Source: Promethearchaeota archaeon (GTDB lineage: Archaea > Asgardarchaeota > Lokiarchaeia > Sigyniarchaeales > SOKP01). From it: a DNA stretch of 64,000 bases. The translations under genes were made by a program, and so were the position numbers. Where the stretch lies: the NCBI GenBank assembly GCA_019057865.1, contig JAHLWP010000006.1, positions 62,001 to 126,000 of the forward strand, in the 5' to 3' direction. Each line of letters opens with the position of its first letter. Within the stretch, counting starts at the first letter, position 1. Positions 44,169 through 52,400 of this stretch are shown here, piece after piece. The notes beneath the pieces were generated by a model, which ran no database searches, was not told the DNA's origin, and was given only the letters and a program-made list of their open reading frames with translations.

Positions 44169-44618
44169 TTAAGTGCTTAATTCCATTAAGTAAGCATCTT
44201 CACCCGATTGATAATAATTTTCTATTATTTTAGAGTTTTTTTGAAAATTGAATTTTTCATACAATTTTATTGCGATAGAATTATTTACTTGGACATTTAG
44301 AACAATTTTTTTAATTTCCTTTAATCTTTTAATCCTTTCTATTGTTTCTTGTAGAAGTAATGATCCATACCCTTTGCTTTGAAATTGGGGATGAATAAGA
44401 AAATTAATTAAATTGGCTTGATCTTCTCTATCTTTTATGACAACTATAAATCCTATTAACTTTTTCATAATTTTACCATCCTCTAGCTTTAAAAAGAGTA
44501 TATTTTGCTGAATTAGTTTTTCAACTAATTTTATTGAAAAAGCATTTTCTTTAAATATGTGATGTTCGAGATTAGAAATACTTCTTAAATCTCTTATACT
44601 TACATCTTTAATTTTCAT
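44169..44618 (-). CDS. GNAT-family N-acetyltransferase (RimI-like)
   Basis: About 149 residues from the chosen ATG at 44616-44618 (MKIKDVSIRDLRSISNLEHH). A frame is also open to an ATG at 44645. The GNAT core shows LIGFIVVIKDREDQANLINF, then FLIHPQFQSKGYGSLLLQET with the acetyl-CoA loop Q-x-K-G-x-G, then VLNVQVNNSIAIKLYEKFNF. This is close to the RimI-type N-terminal acetyltransferases common in archaea. The start overlaps the preceding radical SAM gene by 11 bases, so translation is coupled. Confidence 0.85.
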   Translation of the reverse strand: MKIKDVSIRDLRSISNLEHHIFKENAFSIKLVEKLIQQNILFLKLEDGKIMKKLIGFIVVIKDREDQANLINFLIHPQFQSKGYGSLLLQETIERIKRLKEIKKIVLNVQVNNSIAIKLYEKFNFQKNSKIIENYYQSGEDAYLMELST

Positions 44619-45759
44619 TAAAACCATATTCCTTTTTAAATTCATTAATAGGATTTTTTTCTGTTATCTGCTGATATCTTGAAATTCTAAATGGTGTCAT
44701 TTCTACTATATAGCCTTGTAAGTGGTACTTTTCTAATAGAGATATGAAATCATTATTTATTGAAATATAAAATGGAATTTTCATATTTTCTCCGTTAAAT
44801 GATATGAGATTTTGGTTGATTTTTAATTCAGACAATAAAATCTTATGAAACTCTTCCAAATTCTTTCCTTTCCCCTCTAATTGAGCAAAAACTAAAAGAC
44901 CTTCTTCGGTTATAACTTCAAATGGTAATTTAATATTTTTTGCCCTTCTAAGGTATCTATTTTTCAATTGATAATAATCTTTAGCCATTATAGAGCAGAA
45001 ATGTATTTTTAAAGAAACAGATGGATATAATTTTTTAATCAGTTTAAAGGCAGTTTCTTGACTGTTAACTACAGATGCCATTGAGCCTTCCTTCAATTTA
45101 AAACCTCTATTTTTTAATGTTTCACTATTAGAAAAACAAAATTCAAATTCATTTAAATTTATAAAGTCTGCTCCAATATTATCTAAAAAAATTATAAATT
45201 CTTCAAGACTTTTTATATAATCTTTATCTGGAATAACTGGTACTTCAGCTCCTACATATATTCCCTTATTTAAAGCATTTCTAATATTATCCCATTTTTC
45301 TTTAGGTGGATGGAATCTGATTTCATCCAATCCTGCCTTAGCAAGTTCATTAGCAATAGATTCATCAAAATTTATGCCATTTGTATAAAGATGGACATGG
45401 AACCTTTTTCCTTTTTTTAATTTAACATATCTAATGTATTGAAGAGTTTTTTCTAAATTCAATTCTAAAAGTGGCTCTCCACCAGTTATACTCATTCCTT
45501 TTGCACTTATTTTATTAATTTCTTCAACTAACTCCTCTTTCGAGTCTATCTGTATCTCATCTGCGTATGTAATATCTTTTCCTCTCCTTTTATCTGAGAT
45601 AGGACAATACCAAGAACAATGATTAGGCTTTTGGCAAATTCCATTTAAAAATAAAACTGCTTTAGCTCCTTTTAGACAATATTTACATCCTAAGGGAATC
45701 CCTCTTCCTTTGATATAAAATGATTCACTCTCCGCTTCTACTATTTTAGTTTTTTTCAT
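44608..45759 (-). CDS. Archaeal radical SAM protein related to PFL-activating enzymes (COG2108-like)
   Basis: A 383-residue protein. Cysteines in GCKYCLKGAKAVLFLNGIC and CSWYCPISDKRRG supply the cluster region, followed by MSITGGEPLLE (the GGEP motif), VHLYTNGINFD and IRFHPPKEKWDN. A C-terminal domain of about 90 residues (LPFEVITEEGLLVFAQLEGK and on) is typical of this archaeal family, whose function is not known. It sits in a four-gene minus-strand operon with a nucleotidyltransferase upstream (4-base overlap) and the GNAT gene downstream. Confidence 0.82.
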   Translation of the reverse strand: MKKTKIVEAESESFYIKGRGIPLGCKYCLKGAKAVLFLNGICQKPNHCSWYCPISDKRRGKDITYADEIQIDSKEELVEEINKISAKGMSITGGEPLLELNLEKTLQYIRYVKLKKGKRFHVHLYTNGINFDESIANELAKAGLDEIRFHPPKEKWDNIRNALNKGIYVGAEVPVIPDKDYIKSLEEFIIFLDNIGADFINLNEFEFCFSNSETLKNRGFKLKEGSMASVVNSQETAFKLIKKLYPSVSLKIHFCSIMAKDYYQLKNRYLRRAKNIKLPFEVITEEGLLVFAQLEGKGKNLEEFHKILLSELKINQNLISFNGENMKIPFYISINNDFISLLEKYHLQGYIVEMTPFRISRYQQITEKNPINEFKKEYGFNEN

Positions 45760-46463
45760 CTTTTGAATAATTTTTTTCTTACAATAGATTTTCTATTAGC
45801 TAATTTTTTTAATACTTCTTCTGTAGATTCATTAATCTGGATTTCTTTTTTCAAGAATACTCCTGTTCTTCCATATTTTTCTCTTCTTAAAAGTACATTT
45901 TTACGTTCATTAATAGTATTAATACTTATATCTACTTCCTTTGCTGCAATCCCTTCATTTCCTATAATTGATATTTCTTCATGCCCTTGTAAATTGGGTT
46001 TGATTAATACTAATCTTTTATCTATTCCAGCAGCTCTAATATCTGATTTTAATTGATTTAAATTAATTTTACCTCCAAAATCATAAAATTCTATAAATTT
46101 TTTATCAATTTTAGATAAGGGAACAGTTATGGATTCTAATTCGCTTAAATGAATATACAATTTTATTGCATCTAGTGGAGTTGCCATAATAATTTCTCTA
46201 AAATAATTTTCAAATCCATTTTTATTTAAGATAAATTCAATCTGAAATACTGGTATTTGTGCCAGAAATATTATATCAATATCACTAGCTTTATGGACAT
46301 CACCACGGGCAATACTTCCATGCACATAAGGTTCAAAATCTCCTTTATTAAATATTTCTAATAATTTTATTGCATTCTCTCTTTTTTCTTTTAAGAGAGA
46401 CCAATGAGTTTTTGGATATGTTATGGTGCTATAATGATCTCTTAAAATTTTTTCTTTTTTCAT
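45756..46463 (-). CDS. Archaeal nucleotidyltransferase-like protein (COG1665-like)
   Basis: A 235-residue protein with the polymerase-beta-type nucleotidyltransferase motif: YVHGSIARGDVHKASDIDII (GSxARGD, then the catalytic DID). Downstream strand ITVPLSKIDKK may carry the third acid. The C-terminal about 90 residues (LVLIKPNLQGHEEISIIGNE and on) form the extra domain of an archaeal family annotated as predicted nucleotidyltransferase. Its acceptor is unknown. The end overlaps the radical SAM gene by 4 bases, and this association may be functional. Confidence 0.82.
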   Translation of the reverse strand: MKKEKILRDHYSTITYPKTHWSLLKEKRENAIKLLEIFNKGDFEPYVHGSIARGDVHKASDIDIIFLAQIPVFQIEFILNKNGFENYFREIIMATPLDAIKLYIHLSELESITVPLSKIDKKFIEFYDFGGKINLNQLKSDIRAAGIDKRLVLIKPNLQGHEEISIIGNEGIAAKEVDISINTINERKNVLLRREKYGRTGVFLKKEIQINESTEEVLKKLANRKSIVRKKLFKR

Positions 46464-46472
46464 AAACTAATT

Positions 46473-47309
46473 TCAATTTTTCGCTTTTAATAATTTATTC
46501 TCTATTAAGCTTATAATCATACCTAAAAGGATGGTTTCATAATAATTAAATGAATATTTTGCTTTTTTTATTGTTATTATGTTAAGCTTCTTTTCTTTTT
46601 GATGATTGTATAGGCTTAATAATCGCTTTAAGTTTTTATTATTCAAAATAAAAATTGATCTTTTACTAAATATTGTATATAATTGCGAATTTAGAGGAGA
46701 GGATTTGAATATATCATTATAATTCTTAATATTTTCATTATTTAACTTCGGATTAATTAATATCATACCACAATTTTTAGGATCAGTTAATATTGATGTG
46801 TAAGAGAGAGAGGATTTAGAATAATTTAACAATAGATAATTTAAATTAAATTCTGAGTCTATTTCTTTAAAAAAATCTATTACAGTTGAAATAAGGTGCC
46901 TTATATTATCTAAGAGTGCTTTATCAAACAGATTATTGTTTTTATCAAGCCTAATTTTAAGCCTCAAGTTAATAACATTAAAACCATAACTACTTAACCC
47001 CTCTGTCAAAATATAAAGTATCCTTTTCTTGTAGTTTGTTCTTAGAATTATTATTAATGGTTTTTTGTTAATCTCTTCTCTTAAAGAAAGATTTCTTGTT
47101 AAAGTCCATTTACTAGTAGATATTGATTGATTATTGATTTCTAATGGTGGTTTACGATAAGAAATAAATTCTAATGCTTCATTGGAAAAAGAAAATCTCC
47201 AGCGATGAGTTAGCTTATATAACTTAACACCTAGTAATAATAAAATTAATAGGACAATTATGATGGTATCAATAAATATCCAATCCAATTGAAAAATGTC
47301 ATTTGACAT
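46473..47309 (-). CDS. Membrane-anchored alpha/beta-hydrolase-like protein, probably inactive
   Basis: A 278-residue protein. One N-terminal membrane helix (about 9-31, LDWIFIDTIIIVLLILLLLG) precedes a domain with alternating strands and helices: KPLIIILRTNYKKRILYILT, then YGFNVINLRLKIRL, then LNYLLLNYSKSSLSYTSILT, and CGMILINPKL. That order recalls an alpha/beta hydrolase, with the Ser of NYSKSS at the nucleophile position. The flanking G-x-S-x-G and the His are not recognisable. It could be a degenerate hydrolase or another Rossmann-like fold. It lies 9 bases upstream of the nucleotidyltransferase gene. Confidence 0.5.
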   Translation of the reverse strand: MSNDIFQLDWIFIDTIIIVLLILLLLGVKLYKLTHRWRFSFSNEALEFISYRKPPLEINNQSISTSKWTLTRNLSLREEINKKPLIIILRTNYKKRILYILTEGLSSYGFNVINLRLKIRLDKNNNLFDKALLDNIRHLISTVIDFFKEIDSEFNLNYLLLNYSKSSLSYTSILTDPKNCGMILINPKLNNENIKNYNDIFKSSPLNSQLYTIFSKRSIFILNNKNLKRLLSLYNHQKEKKLNIITIKKAKYSFNYYETILLGMIISLIENKLLKAKN

Positions 47310-47333
47310 AATTTTAAAAGTTTATAAATTAAA

Positions 47334-47648
47334 TCATTCTACAACTTCTCTAATCCAATTTAAATAAGTTTCAGAACCCTTTTCTATTTTAAGGCCAATG
47401 CATTCTGGTTCTGAATAGGAATGAATTTCGTTAACTTTTCGAATTAATAGATCACTTTTCTCTTCTACTGTTTTGATTAGTAGTAGATATTCATTGTCTT
47501 CTTCAATTTTTCCCTTCCATTTATATAGAGAAAAAATATCTTTTATTATATTGACACAAGCAGCTAGTTTATTCTCAACTAAAATTCTTGCAATTCTTTG
47601 TCCTTCTTCAAAATTGGGCACGGTAACCAAGAATAGGTAAAAATTCAT
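47334..47648 (-). CDS. cutA: Divalent-cation tolerance protein CutA
   Basis: A 104-residue CutA, a trimeric ferredoxin-fold protein found in all domains. It was first linked to copper tolerance, but its true role is unclear. The family pattern is clear: FLVTVPNFEEGQRIARILVE, then KLAACVNIIKDIFSLYKWKG, then EYLLLIKTVEEKSDLLIRKV, and ends with HSYSEPECIGLKIEKGSETY and NWIREVV. The length is exactly as expected. It is the first gene of the minus-strand operon running to the GNAT gene. Confidence 0.95.
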   Translation of the reverse strand: MNFYLFLVTVPNFEEGQRIARILVENKLAACVNIIKDIFSLYKWKGKIEEDNEYLLLIKTVEEKSDLLIRKVNEIHSYSEPECIGLKIEKGSETYLNWIREVVE

Positions 47649-47884
47649 TTTAAATATTGCTTTTCTATAATTACTTATGAGTAATGAATTAATTAGGAAT
47701 TAATTGTTTTTCTATTATTTATCTTTACATTTAATTATTAAAGAATTATGAAATAAGATAAATGATAACTTCTTTTACTTATAAAGAAATTTAAATTAGT
47801 AAAGTATTATTAAATATACAATTAGAATATTTTTTAAAAATAATAATCAAGTGAAAAACTGAAAATAAGAGGTGAAATAACCGT

Positions 47885-48610
47885 TTGATTCACAATCTAT
47901 ACCTTATAGATCAAATATCGGGTATTTGCCTAATCCATCGGAAGTATGGGACGATAGAATTTAATCAAGATTTAGTTAGTGGTTTTCTTACCGCCTTAAA
48001 GGATTTTAGCGTCGAATTCTCGAAGGGATCGGGGGAATTGAAGATAATTGATATGAGAGTGTTCTATTTGCTGCTTGTTTTTCAGGAGGGAGTACTATGT
48101 ACGGTAGCAGCGGATAAGAATGACGATGCTAAAATTGCGCATAAAGCATTAACAGAGATTATTAATAGATTTGCTAATAGATTTAGAGGTGAGCTTGACA
48201 ATTGGTCGGGGGATGTCAGAATATTTCGAGATTTTGAAGGAATAATCGATGAGATTTTACAGACTGGAAAAGTTGCTGAATTAAAGCTAAAGATTCCGAT
48301 ATTAAAGATATTTGAGAGGGATTTTCGCAAAACACAGAAGCAAATAGCTAAGAAAGGATTAGTGATTTCTGAAGAAGATTTGCGAGAGGTTACTGATAAG
48401 AAGCCAGAGTGGACATCGAACAGATTACCTAAACAAATAATTACTCAGGGATTCTTAGATAAGCAAGAATTCAAAATAGCTCACTTAGCGGATGGTTTCC
48501 ATACATTGTCTGAGATTGCAGAAGAATCAGGGCGACCGGAGTCGGAGATACAGAGGATTATGGACAGTTTGGATGATTTAGAATTGCTCTCTTTTATAGA
48601 AATAAAATAA
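47885..48610 (+). CDS. Longin-like domain protein with C-terminal winged helix
   Basis: A 241-residue protein read from a TTG start; GAGGTGA, 7 bases upstream, decides it. The N-terminal about 115 residues read IHNLYLIDQISGICLIHRKYG, then a helix with DLVSGFLTALKDFSVEFSKG, then YLLLVFQEGVLCTVAADKND and a long helix with AHKALTEIINRFANRF. This is the strand-helix-strands-helix order of longin or roadblock-like proteins that regulate small GTPases in eukaryotes. Residues about 185-241 (DGFHTLSEIAEESGRPESEI) form a winged-helix unit. Such longin proteins are abundant in Asgard archaea. Codon use is GC-richer than the average here. The next gene on the strand is rtcB. Confidence 0.75.
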   Translation: MIHNLYLIDQISGICLIHRKYGTIEFNQDLVSGFLTALKDFSVEFSKGSGELKIIDMRVFYLLLVFQEGVLCTVAADKNDDAKIAHKALTEIINRFANRFRGELDNWSGDVRIFRDFEGIIDEILQTGKVAELKLKIPILKIFERDFRKTQKQIAKKGLVISEEDLREVTDKKPEWTSNRLPKQIITQGFLDKQEFKIAHLADGFHTLSEIAEESGRPESEIQRIMDSLDDLELLSFIEIK

Positions 48611-48735
48611 GATATTAATCTATTTAATAAGGAAATCACATTCTATTTTTATCAATTTACTGAATTCTTCATTTCACTAAATTTTCACTAAATTTTATAA
48701 AACTAAATCAAAAAGTTTTTGAAAATTTATTTCTT

Positions 48736-50220
48736 ATGAAATTTAAGATGAATGTTAATAAGATTGAAGAAAATATTTATGAAATAGCTCCTAAAACTTT
48801 AATGGTACGAATTCGAGGGAAAATTGAAAAATTTCAGATGAATGTACCAGTTCATATATACGCTAATGATTATATTTTAGAAAAAATAAGATCAGATCGA
48901 ACTTTAGATCAAATTACTAATGTTGCATGTTTATCTGGGATACAGAAGCACGCTATTGCACTTTCAGATGCTCATCAAGGATATGGATTTTGTATTGGAG
49001 GAGTTGCAGGTACAGACGCAGAAGATGGTATGATTTCTCCTGGGGGTGTAGGTTATGATATAAATTGTGGTGTAAGATTATTAAGATCTAATTTAATGCT
49101 TAATGATGTTCGAAATATACTTCCAAGTTTATTAAATACAATATTTAAAAATATTCCTTCAGGATTAGGATCTAAAGGTAAATTAAATATTAGTTATTCA
49201 GATTTAGATAATGTTTTAAACGATGGAATGAATTGGGCTCTAGATAAAGGCTATGCAAATGAAGAGGACCTTAAACATTGTGAAGAAGAGGGTTGTTTAA
49301 TGGGTGCTGATGCCAAATTAATATCCCAAAAGGCTAAACAACGAGCAATTAAACAGCTTGGATCATTAGGAAGTGGAAATCATTTTCTTGAGATTCAAAA
49401 AGTTGATGAAATCTATAACGAAAAGATCGCTAAAGAGCTAGGAATCATTAAGAAAAATCAGATCACTATTATGATACATACGGGAAGTAGAGCTTTAGGA
49501 CATCAAGTTTGTACAGATTCCCTACGGAACATTGAACAGGCAATGCATAAATATAATGTTAAGGTTCCAGATAGAGAATTAGCTTGTGTTCCAGCGAATA
49601 CTCCTGAAGCAAAAAATTACTTGTCTAGTATGGCATGTGCGGCTAATTTTGGCTTTACTAACCGTCAATTAATTACTCATTGGATAAGAGAATCGTTTCA
49701 AAATTCATTTAAAAAAGATTTTGATGCATTAGATTTACATTTAATTTATGGTGTATGTCATAATATTTTAAAGATAGAAGAACATGAAATTAATGGTAAA
49801 AAAATGAAATTGAACGTGCATCGAAAAGGGGCAACAAGAGCATTTCCCCCAGGACATCCAGATTTATCTAATGATTATAAATCGATAGGACAACCTGTTT
49901 TAATTCCGGGAACGATGGGTTCTGCTTCATATTTATGTGTTGGTAAACCAAAAGCTATGGATCTCTCATTTGGTTCTACTGCTCATGGTTCTGGAAGAAT
50001 GATGTCAAGAACAAAAGCTAAAAAAAAATATTGGGGTACACAAGTAAAAGAGGACTTAGCAAAAAAAGGAATTTTAGTAAAAAGCGCTTCAATGAAGATA
50101 TTAGCGGAAGAAGCGCCTGGAGCATATAAAGATATTGACCAAGTTGTACAAGTCAGTCATAATCTTGAAATTATTGAAAAGATTGTCAAACTAGTTCCTA
50201 TAGGTGTAGTGAAGGGTTAA
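48736..50220 (+). CDS. rtcB: RNA-splicing ligase RtcB
   Basis: A 494-residue RtcB, the GTP- and Mn-dependent ligase that joins 2',3'-cyclic phosphate and 5'-OH RNA ends after tRNA intron removal. Key motifs are LSDAHQGYGFCIGGVAGTDA, GGVGYDINCGVRLLRSN (metal-binding Asp and Cys), LGSLGSGNHFLEIQ, IMIHTGSRALGHQ, and the guanylylated His near FGSTAHGSGRMMSRTKA. No intein interrupts it. The length is slightly above the usual 480. Its activator archease is encoded convergently 16 bases away. This is the ligase expected to seal the many introns seen in the window. Confidence 0.98.
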   Translation: MKFKMNVNKIEENIYEIAPKTLMVRIRGKIEKFQMNVPVHIYANDYILEKIRSDRTLDQITNVACLSGIQKHAIALSDAHQGYGFCIGGVAGTDAEDGMISPGGVGYDINCGVRLLRSNLMLNDVRNILPSLLNTIFKNIPSGLGSKGKLNISYSDLDNVLNDGMNWALDKGYANEEDLKHCEEEGCLMGADAKLISQKAKQRAIKQLGSLGSGNHFLEIQKVDEIYNEKIAKELGIIKKNQITIMIHTGSRALGHQVCTDSLRNIEQAMHKYNVKVPDRELACVPANTPEAKNYLSSMACAANFGFTNRQLITHWIRESFQNSFKKDFDALDLHLIYGVCHNILKIEEHEINGKKMKLNVHRKGATRAFPPGHPDLSNDYKSIGQPVLIPGTMGSASYLCVGKPKAMDLSFGSTAHGSGRMMSRTKAKKKYWGTQVKEDLAKKGILVKSASMKILAEEAPGAYKDIDQVVQVSHNLEIIEKIVKLVPIGVVKG

Positions 50221-50235
50221 AATCTTTAATTTGAA

Positions 50236-50673
50236 TTAAATATCAAAAACAATATTTATTTTGACTTTATTCTTTTTTTCTTCAATATCCATAAAAGAAT
50301 ATGTTATTGCTTTTACTTCTGTTCCAATTTTATGTTTTTTCTTATCAAATTTCTCTCCTTTTAAAAGTGCCTGTAATTTATATCTGTTTTTGCTTTTTTT
50401 AATTGTTTGTACTATTATATCACCAAATACTAAATCATAAACATCAAATAAATAAAGAAATTCAGAAAGGAAATCAAAGAGCAAGGCTTCTTTATCTTCT
50501 GCTTCAATTTGAATTTTTTTTTCTATTTTTGGTGAAATTTGGTCTAAATCTGGAGTAATAGTAGTCATTAAACTTAGAGCTGTTTGAGAAAAAGCCTCCT
50601 CTAAATTAGAACCCCAACTCTTGACACTCACATCTGCGGTATGATCTAGAAACTTAAAACCTACTTGTTTCAT
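50236..50673 (-). CDS. Archease
   Basis: A 145-residue archease, which promotes guanylylation and turnover of RtcB. The signature HTADVSVKSWGSNLEEAFSQ near the N-terminus contains the conserved metal-binding Asp, and ALLFDFLSEFLYLFDVYDLV and TYSFMDIEEKKNKVKINIVF follow. The C-terminal Asp-rich end is kept (VFDI). The length is normal. It is convergent to rtcB, so the two are adjacent but not one operon. Confidence 0.95.
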   Translation of the reverse strand: MKQVGFKFLDHTADVSVKSWGSNLEEAFSQTALSLMTTITPDLDQISPKIEKKIQIEAEDKEALLFDFLSEFLYLFDVYDLVFGDIIVQTIKKSKNRYKLQALLKGEKFDKKKHKIGTEVKAITYSFMDIEEKKNKVKINIVFDI

Positions 50674-50788
50674 CTTTTATAAATAATATTTATGAATATC
50701 AATCAATAAACATTTTTATTTAATTATCTTCTTAGTTTTTAGAAAGATTTTTCTAGAAGTTTTTAAAACTATTCAGAGAAATCTTAAT

Positions 50789-51289
50789 ATGCTTTACACA
50801 ATTCTCGATGATTTAATTTATTATCAAATTATCCATTTCCGTAAAAGATTTTCTAATAAAGAACTTCTACTTTTTAAGTATTTTCATGAAAGAACTAAAG
50901 TTTATCCCCAGAATGTTATCATAATAGGGAAATTTGTATTCTTTTTTGTTAGAAATGAATATTATTTTAAAGCAAATAAGAATTTAAAATATATAAGAAG
51001 GCAGTTCCAAGATAAAAAACTAATAATAATTAGAGCAGAAAACACTTTAATTAAATTATTAATAGGATTTTTCCCAGATCTTTACATACATAATATTGCG
51101 ATAGAAATGAATGCATTCACGGGTAAAAAGTATATAGTAGTTGGAGTTCTTTCTTATCGCGAAAGAGCAATTGCTATCGGGTGTAAGGGAGATTATATTA
51201 AAGCTGTAAATAGATTATTAGAAAATTTCGTAATTTTTGAAAATAATGGTACTCCTATTAAAATAGTATGTAAGGTTGTTAGTTTATAA
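50789..51289 (+). CDS. NusA-like KH-domain protein
   Basis: A 166-residue protein. The C-terminal half resembles a NusA KH unit. FPDLYIHNIAIEMNAFTGKK corresponds to the 'EVPE-Y-G-V-I-IAREPG-R' stretch of NusA KH1, and VGVLSYRERAIAIGCKGDYI follows with the GxxG loop as GCKG. The N-terminal about 90 residues are basic and helical with no match. Archaea have short NusA-like proteins made only of KH domains, near the RNA polymerase genes in many genomes. This copy stands alone. An RNA-binding role is likely, but the termination role is uncertain. Confidence 0.6.
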   Translation: MLYTILDDLIYYQIIHFRKRFSNKELLLFKYFHERTKVYPQNVIIIGKFVFFFVRNEYYFKANKNLKYIRRQFQDKKLIIIRAENTLIKLLIGFFPDLYIHNIAIEMNAFTGKKYIVVGVLSYRERAIAIGCKGDYIKAVNRLLENFVIFENNGTPIKIVCKVVSL

Positions 51290-51297
51290 TCTCAATT

Positions 51298-52068
51298 TTA
51301 CCACGGAACATCCTTCAAACCAATTACATAGGCGATAGTATTTGCTATAATGCTAACTGCCGGAGTTATTATGAGCAAAAAGATGATAATATGAATATCT
51401 GGTATTAAAAATAAGCGCGGTGAAATGAATCCTGGAACAGAAACAAAAAGTAATGCCATTATGGCAAAATCTAACTGGTCTACAATCCAAAAAGGAGCTC
51501 CACTCTTAATATCAAATCTTCTTTTTAAAAAAGAACCAAATAAATCACCCAAAACGGCACCATAGGAAGCTAATAAGATTCGGATTATTAACACTAAGAA
51601 ATTTACAGGAATTTGTCCTCCTTTAAAATAGTATTCAAATATTTTTACATCATCATAAAGAAGGTATTGTCCTTGAGCAGCAGCATCAACAATAACTTCT
51701 TTTATAGGAGCCCATATGATTGTAAAAAGTAGAAAAAGGAAAAAGGAAATTGGAATGCCAATATATAAAGGTCCTTTTAAACCATTCCAAGTTTTATGAT
51801 CTCCAAATATTCTCCTTCCATCGCGAAAAGTTCGTCCACCGTCAATGGGTTTACCCCCACCAGTAATTACCATTGATGCGTTAGATATATAAGCAGGCAC
51901 AATTAGTAATAAGCTAAATATTAAAAGTGCAATCCAATCTGCCCATTTAAACAAAACTGAAATTACAACATAATCTGCTAAAATTAAGAAGGCAAATAAT
52001 AGTGCTAAAATTATTGCTATTTTTTTATTATTTTTCTCCGCTTCACTTAAAGTATGATTAATAGACAA
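51298..52068 (-). CDS. carS: CDP-archaeol synthase
   Basis: A 256-residue integral membrane enzyme that activates 2,3-bis-geranylgeranyl-glycerol phosphate with CTP for archaeal phospholipid synthesis. About six membrane helices are visible. Family motifs are PAYISNASMVITGGGKPIDG, RDGRRIFGDHKTWNGLKG, and YGAVLGDLFGSFLKRRFDIK with the following GAPFWIVDQLDFAI. These correspond to the CarS catalytic loop regions. The extra N-terminal about 20 residues are charged. It is monocistronic and divergent from the cdc6 gene. Confidence 0.95.
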   Translation of the reverse strand: MSINHTLSEAEKNNKKIAIILALLFAFLILADYVVISVLFKWADWIALLIFSLLLIVPAYISNASMVITGGGKPIDGGRTFRDGRRIFGDHKTWNGLKGPLYIGIPISFFLFLLFTIIWAPIKEVIVDAAAQGQYLLYDDVKIFEYYFKGGQIPVNFLVLIIRILLASYGAVLGDLFGSFLKRRFDIKSGAPFWIVDQLDFAIMALLFVSVPGFISPRLFLIPDIHIIIFLLIITPAVSIIANTIAYVIGLKDVPW

Positions 52069-52400
52069 TTTAATATATAACCTTAATAAAAACGATTATT
52101 TTATTGGAATAATTGTGTATTTAATCAAATATTTAATTGAATTAAATATTTTTTAATGATTGGATGGTTAATAAGATCTTAATAAATATTGCTCAATAAA
52201 TAATTATCCTTTAAAAGCCTGACAATAATATTATAAATTATTGAAAAGATTTAACAAAAGCAGCTATTAAATCGTTAACATTTTTCTATTAATTTTAAGA
52301 TTAATAATTAACTTTATAAATGCAATAGAAATAGTTCTTGTGTTAATTAATTTCGAATGGAAAAATTTTGATAAAAATTGTGAATCAATGGTGCCAATAA
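52069..52400. other. Candidate replication-origin region upstream of cdc6
   Basis: A 332-base gap, AT-rich, lies between carS and the divergent cdc6, which is followed by both PolD subunit genes. Archaeal origins often lie directly beside cdc6. An element TTTCGAATGGAAAAATTTTG at 52354-52373 resembles a single, imperfect mini-origin-recognition box (TTCCAnTGGAAA), and runs of A and T could act as an unwinding element. I do not see the clear repeated boxes of a confirmed origin, so this is only a positional candidate. Confidence 0.4.
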
